Positions 24,501 to 31,609 of a stretch of 44,353 nt of DNA are shown one piece after another (within the stretch, counting starts at the first letter, position 1; each line of letters starts with the position of its first letter). The translations under genes and the position numbers were made by a program. The stretch comes from SIG565 sp045601525 (GTDB taxonomy: Bacteria > Bacillota > Clostridia > Oscillospirales > Acutalibacteraceae), in NCBI GenBank assembly GCA_045601525.1, contig JAZRZR010000010.1:1-44353 (forward strand), read 5' to 3'. Under the pieces are notes generated by a model. The model saw only the letters and a program-made list of their open reading frames with translations. It was not told the origin of the DNA and did not search any database.

Positions 24501-26552
24501 TTTATGAATAGACTTCCCGCAATTAAGTATGATGGCGTAAATGTTACAAGTGATACAATCACTCTTGATGATGGCACAACTGCTACTGTTAAGGCAATTG
24601 GTACACTTGTTATTCCGTCAATCCTTCTTCGTGATGCCGAACTTAAAATTCCCGCAAATGCTGAACAAACCTTTAATGCTGATACCCAAGAGGTTGTGCT
24701 TGGCAAATTAAACGGTCAATCGGCTCTTAACATTAAGCATAAGACGGTAACTGCATACTCTGAGGATTTCTCGGATGTTAATGCAATTCTCGGCGGCCTT
24801 GCTGATTTAGGTCTTGATGAACAACAGTACAAGGCACTTCAATTTAGTGCTGTAACTTATATTCAGTACACGAAGGCTGATGAAACTGTTGGCTATTCTT
24901 ATGGCGATGTTCAAGAAAAATCTTACGCAGAAATTGAGGCGGCTATGTATCCTGAATATGTAAAAGGCACAACCGAGCTTGATGCTATCTTAGAGGGCGG
25001 CACCGAGAATGATTTTGTAAACACCTCGGCTGTCAACTCTTTCTCATACTCACTTAATGAGGATATTACCTTTAAGCTTCGCATAAAGGGTAACTACAAA
25101 ATAAACTATGTTCTTATGAAGGATAATCCTTCCGAAAACCTTTATGGCAATGAGAGCGTTTTAGAAGCATCTAATCTTTCTTATTTGAATGCTACTAACA
25201 GATATAATTCTAACTGTGTTGTTGCCAGCGGCCAGTTTGATGACCGTATCTTTACAATCACCACCCAAATGAAACAACCCGGTACTGTAAGGCTTATGGT
25301 TGAAATCATTGGCAAGAATGGTGAGGTTGTTGAAACTGCAAACCTTTCAGCCCTTGCTGATTACAAAAACATCACCGCTGCATACGATGAAAGTTTCTAT
25401 GTAGATGATGCAACGGTAAAGACGATGTACGACACATTAAGAAATAATGTTGATACATTTGTAGCCAACACCTTGGCTCCCGCAATTGCTGCAAACAGCA
25501 CTCAAATCACAGACTTTATTACAGCACAGCTTACTAATCCGCAAATTGGCGCTGAATATACCCTCACACATAACGACGTTGACCTTATGTATCTACAAAC
25601 TGTATATACCGGTAACAAGGCAGTTTCCTTTAACTATAGAATTGCAACTAATGCAATTGTAGGTATTAAGGCAAATGATGCTAATCATTTGTTTGATATT
25701 TCCGAGGGTGGCAACTACGATGCAGCTTCCGATGCAACAGGTTTGCCGACATACAACCTCCGTCCGTCATCGGGTTATATCGCAATTCCAAAGGATGTAA
25801 CAACGGGTGCTACTTACGGAATTTTGGGTAGATATCAAGGCTACGGCGGCTATTATTGGAATCCCGCTTATTCCTCAAGTTCAGTAATTGAAATCGGTAC
25901 AAACGGTACAGGTGTTATCAACAGCTATGTTAAAAACGGTGTTGTTGATGAAACAACTAAAAACACAGCTTCTTCGGCGCTTGGTGCTAAAACTCCCGTA
26001 AACGGCGGTAACAATAATTTCATATTTGATAGCAGCAAAACCGAGTTTGAAGACCCAACACAACTCTTCCAGTATGGTATGCTTATCCGTAACTATACCG
26101 CACTTAAGGTTGTTGAACTCTTGCCCTTCTTTGATGAAACCAAGGATGTAACAATGCGCGGCGGTTCAATGGGTGCTTGGCAGTCAACTTCGATGGCGGC
26201 CCTTTACACCAAGGTTAATGTGCTTGATATCGATAAGGTTTGGATGTGCTCAATTGGTGTTACCGAGGCAGGTATGCTTAAGTCTGAGTTCAATCCGAAG
26301 GCATCAAAGGCTTCGTATTACTTCACAACAATCAATGCCGCTAAGCAAATCGGCAACCGAGAAGGCTTTGAAGCAACAATTGAAGGTTATCTTGGTGACT
26401 ACACCTCGCCACCTGCAGGTCTTGCAGCCCTTTATAATGTACTTATATGCAAGAAGTCCTTAACCTTCAATCAGTATAAGAACCACAGTGTACAGCCGCC
26501 TTTGGGCTCAGGCACTAAAGCTACAGCAACAGTTAGCGCTGCTGCACAATAA
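21594..26552 (+). CDS. Very large secreted protein with BspA-like LRR and Ig-like segments
   Basis: A 1652-residue protein. The signal peptide ends at VASA (about 31-34). An Ig-like segment lies at about 50-125 (WTLGDGVKTTDINIVDGKIE) and a similar one at about 780-855 (IIWDNVITENFSIVNGKL). BspA/LRR_5 repeats occupy about 580-760 (LEEIEFVGNRVSD; LYDINLPEGLTSIGNSAFRG; LTEITLPSTLATLGANAF). The parts between and after show no family I recognise. No LPXTG, C-terminal membrane helix, SLH or choline-binding repeat is visible, so it is released or held by unknown means. AAAGGAGA precedes the ATG. It is monocistronic. A role in adhesion or polysaccharide binding is inference only. Confidence 0.75.
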   Translation: MKKLLSRISRKSLALIVAVALVLTSVATIVVASADTVDYYTVTAADPVIPMTAGYRVDPANFKVTIDENTYSGDAFTWTLGDGVKTTDINIVDGKIEAYERGAYTLVATLKADSAVTMKVFPIVKLASEDSYVIYENDYRDSYVYDEEKDEYVPRDYSSEFGVSIFLHSVKDKAYTDAATLDAETVDGYSDFVSFDATTNFAAQNGLNGYAPVDYWNLNKFMAENDAEKKHFNRYSLVVVLKNELLENLTNYKFTSTVQEDPTSETFSGLIGRFAQHNHTSSKSDADPNKWIAPASQTTTPWQLNNKNGASAFVGAGIGYHNNTGIVLIGKHYHQVYYSRVGTGSTMSNEDYYKLYPTNWYNIYLNGTYVNIDTVINNQTVIFRDDKITFTRDTTDAKFSVDAITGYNIYNKMYYQGTVGWVLYGKDDLTSKNAETATYSILDCKVELDDVVVNNAKLLPTEKILGVSPAAAKVFAGYQDIGGYTINAETGAITITGPVNKVTVTNDDIGTLTSVSATSNETLFGNRHAPIGMLDLSAATNLKTFNNYAYAALPVEVLVLPDVDGVKLDSSITQVANWTTTTGGAFEQASSLRYVDYHGRELDLAAYAFEGAVSLKKINAKIRTHSNGTFQYCHSLEEIEFVGNRVSDQACGTCRSLKKVKLAKSVTSIATYSFYECNSLYDINLPEGLTSIGNSAFRGCTSLTEITLPSTLATLGANAFTDASNSLAGLKDVYVMNPSADGQNWQSNAFKSDVTIHGFKGSYAESFAKTNGLAFEEIVLPDDVNVPVNATVDLSKISVKVNDEDILGTNIIWDNVITENFSIVNGKLITSAKGTEFTITGTYNGVPVSKVINIVSSEESDLLDSQYTEIVPDENVSFVPSATKENVYNVKVNDKITIIPNSIKISEGANTYSVLTLADTTGKSFAFQTFRPEKATVTFETTTENIEDDVFYLGSSIRPASDAKGAALKFMNRLPAIKYDGVNVTSDTITLDDGTTATVKAIGTLVIPSILLRDAELKIPANAEQTFNADTQEVVLGKLNGQSALNIKHKTVTAYSEDFSDVNAILGGLADLGLDEQQYKALQFSAVTYIQYTKADETVGYSYGDVQEKSYAEIEAAMYPEYVKGTTELDAILEGGTENDFVNTSAVNSFSYSLNEDITFKLRIKGNYKINYVLMKDNPSENLYGNESVLEASNLSYLNATNRYNSNCVVASGQFDDRIFTITTQMKQPGTVRLMVEIIGKNGEVVETANLSALADYKNITAAYDESFYVDDATVKTMYDTLRNNVDTFVANTLAPAIAANSTQITDFITAQLTNPQIGAEYTLTHNDVDLMYLQTVYTGNKAVSFNYRIATNAIVGIKANDANHLFDISEGGNYDAASDATGLPTYNLRPSSGYIAIPKDVTTGATYGILGRYQGYGGYYWNPAYSSSSVIEIGTNGTGVINSYVKNGVVDETTKNTASSALGAKTPVNGGNNNFIFDSSKTEFEDPTQLFQYGMLIRNYTALKVVELLPFFDETKDVTMRGGSMGAWQSTSMAALYTKVNVLDIDKVWMCSIGVTEAGMLKSEFNPKASKASYYFTTINAAKQIGNREGFEATIEGYLGDYTSPPAGLAALYNVLICKKSLTFNQYKNHSVQPPLGSGTKATATVSAAAQ

Positions 26553-26582
26553 TTTACTTATTATCCAAATAGCAAAATACAA

Positions 26583-26625
26583 GTGTCCGCGCCGATAGGA
26601 AAACCTGTCGGCGCGGACGCTTTTT
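26583..26625 (+). terminator. Strong terminator of the large LRR gene
   Basis: A 17-bp stem with an AAAA loop around GTCCGCGCCGAT / GTCGGCGCGGAC (two G-T pairs), followed by a T run. It is very GC-rich for this genome. Confidence 0.9.
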
Positions 26626-26667
26626 ACCATTAGAATGATATTAAAATTCACCTCGCGTATTTTTCGG

Positions 26668-26675
26668 CATACAAT
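26668..26675 (+). promoter_or_regulatory. Candidate sporulation-sigma -10 element of cotJ
   Basis: CATACAAT matches the -10 consensus of the mother-cell sigma-E of Bacillus/Clostridium. A matching -35 at the usual 14-16 bp is poor (TTCACC region), so this is tentative. The element lies 27 bases upstream of cotJA. Confidence 0.4.
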
Positions 26676-26701
26676 GTACAAGGCGGCCTGAAAGGAAAGA
26701 T

Positions 26702-26899
26702 ATGATGTTCAACGATATGGGCAACCTTATTTATTTGACAAATTTGCCCGAAATGCAACCTGCCTCAAAACCTCTCGCTATGGCGTATGTGCGAAACCAA
26801 ACACAGCTTGGTCTTATGGATGTTGAGCAGGGCTTTAATAAGGGCACAATCTTTGCTGAGCTTTATAAACCTTTCAATAGAAGGGTTGATGACCGATGA
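26702..26899 (+). CDS. cotJA: Spore coat protein CotJA
   Basis: A 65-residue protein resembling CotJA: PLAMAYVRNQTQLGLMDVEQGFNKGTIFAELYKPF is the conserved body (quoted pieces: PLAMAYV, FNKGTIFAELYKPF). It is deposited in the spore coat from the mother cell. The second ATG at 26705 has the better distance from AAAGGAAAG, so the protein may be one residue shorter. It overlaps cotJB by four bases (ATGA). It is the first gene of the cotJABC operon. Confidence 0.9.
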   Translation: MMFNDMGNLIYLTNLPEMQPASKPLAMAYVRNQTQLGLMDVEQGFNKGTIFAELYKPFNRRVDDR

Positions 26900-27159
26900 A
26901 CACTCAGCAAACTCTTAAAAGAAAAATCGACGCTTATGATTTTGCTCTTGTAGAGCTTAATCTCTATCTTGATACCCATCCAAATTGTCCTGAGGGGCTA
27001 AAGGCACTCCAAAAAATACGCGCGGAGCGTGCGGAACTTGTCCGTCAATATGAAAAAATGTATGGTAAATACATCGTTTCTGTAAATGACGCTCCTGCAA
27101 GCGCTCCTTTTGCCTGGGTAAATAATCCTTGGCCATGGGAAAATGAGGCGAATATGTAG
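26896..27159 (+). CDS. cotJB: Spore coat protein CotJB
   Basis: An 87-residue CotJB. The family features are DFALVELNLYLDTHPNCPEG and the C-terminal WVNNPWPWENEANM. It assembles with CotJA and CotJC in the coat. It is translationally coupled to cotJA by an ATGA overlap, and the cotJC ATG follows after one base. Confidence 0.93.
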   Translation: MNTQQTLKRKIDAYDFALVELNLYLDTHPNCPEGLKALQKIRAERAELVRQYEKMYGKYIVSVNDAPASAPFAWVNNPWPWENEANM

Positions 27160-27160
27160 C

Positions 27161-27769
27161 ATGTGGCAATATAAAAAGAAATTACAATATCCTGTAAATA
27201 TTAAAAATCCTAACCCAAAATACGCACAAATTATAATCAGTCAATATGGCGGCCCCGATGGTGAGCTTGGTGCATCTATGCGTTATTTGACACAGCGTTA
27301 CAGTATGCCCTATGCCGAAGTAAAGGGCTTATTAACCGACATCGGAACCGAGGAACTCGCACATCTCGAAATGGTTTGTGCAATGGTTTATCAGTTAACA
27401 AGAAACCTAACCGAAAAGCAAATAACCGAAGCTGGCTTTGATAAATACTTTGTTGACCATACAACAGGCGTTTATCCCATTGCAGCAAGCGGGTTGCCTT
27501 GGAGAGCCGAATATATACAGGCAAAAGGCGATATTATAACCGACTTGCACGAGGACCTTGCTGCCGAACAAAAGGCAAGAACCACCTATGACAATCTTTT
27601 AAGGCTCATCGATGACCCCGATATTCGGGACCCGTTAAAGTTCTTAAGACAGCGTGAGATAGTTCACTATCAACGCTTTGGTGAAGCACTCGGTATCACA
27701 ACCGATAAACTGAACTCTAAAAATTTCTATGCTTGTAACCCGTCGTTTGATAAAAACTGCGGAAAATAG
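27161..27769 (+). CDS. cotJC: Spore coat manganese-catalase-like protein CotJC
   Basis: A 202-residue member of the manganese-containing catalase family. It starts MWQYKKKLQYPVNIKNPNP. Metal-ligand-type helices are visible: GPDGELGASMRYL, GTEELAHLEMVCAM, DLAAEQKARTTYDNL and REIVHYQRFGEAL, each with the Glu/His expected of a dimanganese site. It is a coat component that may remove peroxide. ATG 27161 is preferred over an in-frame upstream ATG that overlaps cotJB. It is the last gene of the operon, ending at a terminator. Confidence 0.93.
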   Translation: MWQYKKKLQYPVNIKNPNPKYAQIIISQYGGPDGELGASMRYLTQRYSMPYAEVKGLLTDIGTEELAHLEMVCAMVYQLTRNLTEKQITEAGFDKYFVDHTTGVYPIAASGLPWRAEYIQAKGDIITDLHEDLAAEQKARTTYDNLLRLIDDPDIRDPLKFLRQREIVHYQRFGEALGITTDKLNSKNFYACNPSFDKNCGK

Positions 27770-27784
27770 GGTAGAAGTTCTCAA

Positions 27785-27812
27785 AAAACAGATGGTTTTG
27801 CCATCTGTTTTT
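27785..27812 (+). terminator. Terminator of cotJABC
   Basis: AAAACAGATGG / CCATCTGTTTT with a five-base loop and a T-rich tail. Confidence 0.88.
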
Positions 27813-27902
27813 GTTTTTACATATATAATGACCTAAAAATTCAATCGCCGTATATCGATTATATATTTAATATATAAAAATAAAAAATAATTTAATAAAG
27901 GG

Positions 27903-27931
27903 TAGAAAAAATTCGTATTGTGTGGTATAAT
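27903..27931 (+). promoter_or_regulatory. Promoter of the hydrogenase operon (extended -10)
   Basis: TGGTATAAT at 27923-27931 is an extended -10. A weak -35 (TAGAAA, 27903-27908) lies 17 bp upstream. The predicted start is near 27938, giving a leader of about 87 bases that holds the Rex-like site. The remaining part of 27813-27902 is A/T-rich without a gene. Confidence 0.65.
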
Positions 27932-27961
27932 CGTGTATAAGGTATATTACAGTCCGAAAGT

Positions 27962-27979
27962 TTGTTAAAAATTTAGCAA
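27962..27979. promoter_or_regulatory. Rex-type operator in the hydrogenase leader
   Basis: TTGTTAAAAATTTAGCAA matches the clostridial Rex consensus TTGTTAA-N4-TTAACAA at 13 of 14 defined positions. It lies about 25-42 bases downstream of the predicted transcription start, where a bound repressor would block elongation or initiation. Rex responds to NADH/NAD+, which fits an NADH-linked hydrogenase. No rex gene is in the window. Confidence 0.65.
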
Positions 27980-28024
27980 AGTCGGCTGTTGCTACTTGTA
28001 TATTCAACAAGGAGGATAAAGATT

Positions 28025-28519
28025 ATGCAAAAGAAAATCAGCAATCTTCCCTTTAAGGGAACTGAGGACCAAAAGAAGCAGCTTATGGCAGTAATTGATT
28101 CCTGCAAGCATGATAAAAGCCTTTTAATGAGTGTAATGCAACAGGCTCAGGATATCTATGGCTACCTTCCGATTGAGGTTCAAACAATGATAGCTGAGGG
28201 TATGGATGTTCCGCTTGAGAAGGTTTACGGTGTTGCAACATTCTATGCACAGTTCTCACTTACGCCTAAGGGTGAGTACAACATTTCGGTTTGTCTTGGT
28301 ACTGCTTGCTATGTTAAAGGTGCAGGCGAGATTATGGATAAGCTCAGCGAAAAATTAGGTATTGGCGCTGATGAGTGCACTGCTGATGGCAAATTTTCAC
28401 TTACAGCTTGCCGTTGTATAGGCGCTTGCGGTTTGGCCCCTGTACTCACAGTAAATGAAGAGGTTTACGGTCGTCTTACTGCCGATGATGTTGATTCAAT
28501 TCTCGCAAAATATAACTAA
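28025..28519 (+). CDS. hydC: Hydrogenase subunit HydC (NuoE-like, [2Fe-2S])
   Basis: A 164-residue NuoE-family subunit of a trimeric NAD-linked [FeFe]-hydrogenase. The thioredoxin-like [2Fe-2S] site is formed by CLGTAC (C-x4-C) and CRCIGAC. The N-terminal helical part (QDIYGYLPIEVQTMIAEG; KVYGVATFYAQFSLTPKGEY) is typical. The start at ATG 28025 follows AAGGAGGAT; an earlier in-frame TTG at 27989 lies in the leader and is not supported. It is the first gene of the ten-gene operon, separated from its partners HydB and HydA by six accessory genes. Confidence 0.93.
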   Translation: MQKKISNLPFKGTEDQKKQLMAVIDSCKHDKSLLMSVMQQAQDIYGYLPIEVQTMIAEGMDVPLEKVYGVATFYAQFSLTPKGEYNISVCLGTACYVKGAGEIMDKLSEKLGIGADECTADGKFSLTACRCIGACGLAPVLTVNEEVYGRLTADDVDSILAKYN

Positions 28520-28536
28520 TTCAAAGGACTTTAAGT

Positions 28537-28893
28537 ATGAAAATTAGTACTATCAAAGAGTTACTTGGAGCCGAAGTCATTTGTAACGAAGATGGTCTAG
28601 GACGTCACGTATATTCTGCTTGCGGCAGCGATATGATGAGTGATGTTTTAGCCTATGTAAAGGACCAGGCAGTGCTTATTACCGGTCTTGTAAATGCACA
28701 GGTTGTTCGTACAGCCGAGATGATGGATATGCAATGCATCATTTTTGTTCGCTCTAAAAGACCCGGGGCTGATATTATTGAGTTAGCCAAGGAAAGCGGT
28801 ATTGTATTGCTTGCTACTGATAAAAGAATGTATGAGGCTTGCGGCATTTTGTACAGCAGCGGCCTTGTAGGAAATAAGGTTAAAAATGTCTGA
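28537..28893 (+). CDS. DRTGG-like domain protein 1
   Basis: A 118-residue protein with the fold expected of DRTGG-type domains: VKDQAVLITGLVNAQVVRTAEM, then CIIFVRSKRPGADIIELAKE and IVLLATDKRMYEACGILYSSG, which resembles small-molecule-sensing partner domains. A DRTGG signature is not literal in the sequence, so the family name is by overall resemblance. Related genes sit beside [FeFe]-hydrogenase genes in clostridia and Thermotoga, with unknown function. The last eight bases overlap the following HATPase gene, indicating coupling. A second, diverged copy is at 30581. Confidence 0.7.
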   Translation: MKISTIKELLGAEVICNEDGLGRHVYSACGSDMMSDVLAYVKDQAVLITGLVNAQVVRTAEMMDMQCIIFVRSKRPGADIIELAKESGIVLLATDKRMYEACGILYSSGLVGNKVKNV

Positions 28894-29311
28894 AGCATTA
28901 AAATTCCATTTTAATGTTGACGGGACTGACTTTACTTCGGCAGGTCAGGCGTCGATTGCATTTAAGAAAACCTTAAGGCAGTTAGGGCTACCGCCCGAGC
29001 TTATAAAGCGTGTATCAATCGCTATGTATGAGGGCGAGATAAATATGGTTATCCATGCGGGAGGCGGCGTCGCCGACCTTTCCGTAACTGAGGAATATGT
29101 TGAAATAGTTCTTACAGACAATGGTCCCGGTATTAAGGATATTGAACAGGCTATGCAGGAGGGCTTCTCAACTGCTACCGATAATATTCGTTCATTGGGC
29201 TTTGGCGCCGGTATGGGTCTGCCGAATATGAAAAGATATTCAGATTCCTTAGAGATAGATTCTACAGTTGGTGTGGGCACCAAAATCACAATGCGGATAA
29301 ATATTCAGTAA
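28886..29311 (+). CDS. RsbW-like HATPase protein
   Basis: A 141-residue stand-alone GHKL ATPase of the anti-sigma/serine-kinase type. The N box is YEGEINMVIHAG, the G1 box is DNGPGI, and the G2-like loop is GFGAGMGLPNMKRY. There is no histidine phosphoacceptor domain or sensor. It is encoded within the hydrogenase operon, overlapping the DRTGG-like gene upstream by eight bases and followed 14 bases later by the HydS-like gene. A regulatory role by phosphorylating or binding a partner is inferred from family and position; no anti-anti-sigma partner is seen. Confidence 0.82.
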   Translation: MSEALKFHFNVDGTDFTSAGQASIAFKKTLRQLGLPPELIKRVSIAMYEGEINMVIHAGGGVADLSVTEEYVEIVLTDNGPGIKDIEQAMQEGFSTATDNIRSLGFGAGMGLPNMKRYSDSLEIDSTVGVGTKITMRINIQ

Positions 29312-29325
29312 AAAAGGTAATTTTT

Positions 29326-30576
29326 ATGGGTAAATATGAGCATTCAGTTTATTTAGACTTGGAAAAGTGTAACGGCTGCACAACCTGTCTTAAGCACTGT
29401 CCTACCGAGGCTATAAGAATCAGGGATGGTCATGCTGTTATAAATGAGGCAAGGTGCATAGATTGCGGTGAGTGTATAAGGGTATGTCCCCACAGCGCTA
29501 AAAAGGCTGTTTGTAACCAGCTTAGCGAAATGGAAAAATTCAAATATAAAATCGCATTGCCTGCTCCCTCACTTTATGGACAGTTTGATAATCTCGATGA
29601 GATTGATTATATCTTAGACGGTCTTATAAAACTTGGTTTTGATGATGTTTTTGAGGTATCAGCTGCGGCCGAACTTGTTACGGCATACACTCGTATGTAT
29701 CTGAAAACAGAAGGTGTGAAGAAGCCGGCAATCAGCTCGGCGTGCCCCGTGGTTGTGAGACTTATAAGTTTACGCTTCCCGTCCCTTATGGATAACATTA
29801 TCCATATGCTGCCTCCCGTTGAGGTGGCGGCGGGTATTGCAAGGCAAAGAGCAAAAGAAAAACATCCTGAACTTCGTGACGAGGAGATAGGTGTTTGCTT
29901 TATATCACCTTGCCCCGCAAAGGCAAGCTATGTTAAAAACGGTTTTGCGGGTTATAAAAGCAAGGTTGACCTTGTGATTTCGATAAGCGATATATATTTC
30001 CAACTTATCAATGTTATGCGCTATGGCGATAAAATTGAAAGTATCGCTCATTCAGGTGTTATAGGCATCAGTTGGGCAACATCAGGCGGCGAGGCAACAT
30101 CTATATTCAACGATAATTACCTTGCGGCTGACGGTATTGAAAATGTAAACCGTGTGCTTGACCAAATGGAAAACGGAAATATGCCACCCCTTGATTTTAT
30201 TGAGCTTAATGCTTGTACGGGCGGTTGTGTCGGCGGAGTTATGACGATACAAAACCCCTTTATTGCGAGAGCTCGCCTTAAGGGACTTAGAAGATATCTT
30301 CCCGTTTCACAAAACAATGTTCCCAAAGAACAGTTATATGTTCCAGAGGAGTTTATGTTTGAGGATTTGCCTGTTTATCAACCAATCTCACGGCTTGGCT
30401 CAAGTATGGCCGAGTCAATGAGGATGATGGCCGATATTCAGCGTATAAAGGCAGAACTTCCGGGTATAGATTGTGGCTCTTGCGGAGCGCCTTGCTGCCG
30501 AGCATTTGCGGAGGACATAGTTAAGGGTCAAACAACGATTGATAAGTGTCGCATTAAAGATAACAAACAGGAGTGA
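29326..30576 (+). CDS. HydS-like [FeFe]-hydrogenase homologue (putative sensory)
   Basis: A 416-residue protein. Two N-terminal [4Fe-4S] motifs are CNGCTTCLKHCP (from C15) and CIDCGECIRVCP (from C44). The H-cluster domain has SSACP (138-141), SPCPAK (C196) and NACTGGCVGG (C297, C301). Relative to the TSCCP motif of catalytic enzymes the first Cys is Ala139, while the second (C140) is kept. Published sensory HydS enzymes show the same loss of the proton-relay Cys. The C-terminal CGSCGAPCC...C segment (383-408) is another [4Fe-4S] site. There is no PAS domain. It probably senses H2 or redox state rather than producing H2; this is inference. Confidence 0.8.
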   Translation: MGKYEHSVYLDLEKCNGCTTCLKHCPTEAIRIRDGHAVINEARCIDCGECIRVCPHSAKKAVCNQLSEMEKFKYKIALPAPSLYGQFDNLDEIDYILDGLIKLGFDDVFEVSAAAELVTAYTRMYLKTEGVKKPAISSACPVVVRLISLRFPSLMDNIIHMLPPVEVAAGIARQRAKEKHPELRDEEIGVCFISPCPAKASYVKNGFAGYKSKVDLVISISDIYFQLINVMRYGDKIESIAHSGVIGISWATSGGEATSIFNDNYLAADGIENVNRVLDQMENGNMPPLDFIELNACTGGCVGGVMTIQNPFIARARLKGLRRYLPVSQNNVPKEQLYVPEEFMFEDLPVYQPISRLGSSMAESMRMMADIQRIKAELPGIDCGSCGAPCCRAFAEDIVKGQTTIDKCRIKDNKQE

Positions 30577-30580
30577 TTGT

Positions 30581-30904
30581 GTGACTGTAAAGGAATTAAC
30601 AGGCTTTGGCTTTAGGGCAGCCCATATTGCTGATAGCGAGCGTGAAATCGAGGGTGTTTATATTGGCGATTTGCTCAGCTGGGTTATGGGTAGAGCGCAA
30701 AGCGGAAATGCTTGGCTCACTATTATGTCAAACCTTAATGTTTTGGCAGTTGCAACACTAAGTGATGTTTCCTGTGTTATTATGTGTGAGGGTGTAAAGC
30801 CCGATGGCGAGGTCATTAAAACGGCTGAGCAAAAAAACATAAATATCCTTACAACCGATAAAACAGCCTATGAGGCGGCGGTTGCTTTGCGAGATATTAT
30901 ATGA
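30581..30904 (+). CDS. DRTGG-like domain protein 2
   Basis: A 107-residue protein similar in layout to the product at 28537: VTVKELTGFGFRAAHIADSE, GVYIGDLLSWVMGRAQSGNA, then CVIMCEGVKPDGEVIKTAEQ and INILTTDKTAYEAAVAL. The GTG at 30581, behind AGGAGTGATT, is the best start; a longer frame reaches into the upstream gene. Its end overlaps the PHP gene by four bases (ATGA). Two such genes in one operon suggest a heteromeric or paralogous pair. Function unknown. Confidence 0.68.
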   Translation: MTVKELTGFGFRAAHIADSEREIEGVYIGDLLSWVMGRAQSGNAWLTIMSNLNVLAVATLSDVSCVIMCEGVKPDGEVIKTAEQKNINILTTDKTAYEAAVALRDII

Positions 30905-31605
30905 AAAAGTATTATTATGATTTGCATATCCATTCGGCATTGTCGCCTTGTGGGGATAATGATGCAACCCCTGCATCGATCGTGGGGTTCGGCAAGCTAA
31001 ACGGACTTGACATTATGGCTTTAACCGACCATAACACCACAAAAAACTGTCCCGCATTTTTTAAGGCTGCCGAGTTTTACGGCGTAACGGCAATTGCGGG
31101 AATGGAGCTTACCACGGCGGAGGAAATACATCTTGTATGCCTTTTCCCGTCCTTAGAAAAAGCCACACAGTTTGATGACTTTTTGGAGGATAAGCGTATG
31201 GCGGTGCCAAACCGCCCAGATATTTTCGGCGAACAGATTATTTTGGATGCTGAGGATAATATGATAGGCAAAGTGCCAAATCTTTTAACACTTGCCACGG
31301 CACTCTCTTTAGATGAGGCGTATTTGGCAGTTAAAAGCTTTGACGGTGTTTGTTATCCCGCCCATATTGATAGAAATTCCTACGGAATTATTTCGGTTTT
31401 AGGCGCATTTCCGCCGGCACCGAAATTTACAGTAGCCGAGCTTCACGATATGAGCCTTATAGATACCGTTGATTGTCCCTTGCCAAAGGAAAAAATCATT
31501 ACAGGTTCGGATGCACACAGGCTTGAGGATATAAGTGAGGCTAAGTGGTATCTCGAGCTTGAGGGCGAGGATATAGTGGCGGCCCTGTTCGAGTTTTTGA
31601 GGTGA
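30901..31605 (+). CDS. PHP-domain phosphoesterase-like protein
   Basis: A 234-residue PHP-domain protein. Metal-binding motifs are visible: DLHIHSALSPCGDND (8-22), LTDHNTTKNCPAFF near 40, GMELTTAEEIHLVC near 66-79, YPAHIDRN and the C-terminal ITGSDAHRLEDI. PHP enzymes hydrolyse phosphate esters or nucleotides; the substrate here is unknown. It starts by ATGA overlap with the preceding DRTGG-like gene and stops five bases before the next HATPase gene, so it is firmly part of the hydrogenase operon. A PHP gene beside hydrogenase genes is a recurrent arrangement that I recall from Thermotoga and clostridia. Confidence 0.85.
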   Translation: MKKYYYDLHIHSALSPCGDNDATPASIVGFGKLNGLDIMALTDHNTTKNCPAFFKAAEFYGVTAIAGMELTTAEEIHLVCLFPSLEKATQFDDFLEDKRMAVPNRPDIFGEQIILDAEDNMIGKVPNLLTLATALSLDEAYLAVKSFDGVCYPAHIDRNSYGIISVLGAFPPAPKFTVAELHDMSLIDTVDCPLPKEKIITGSDAHRLEDISEAKWYLELEGEDIVAALFEFLR

Positions 31606-31609
31606 TAAT

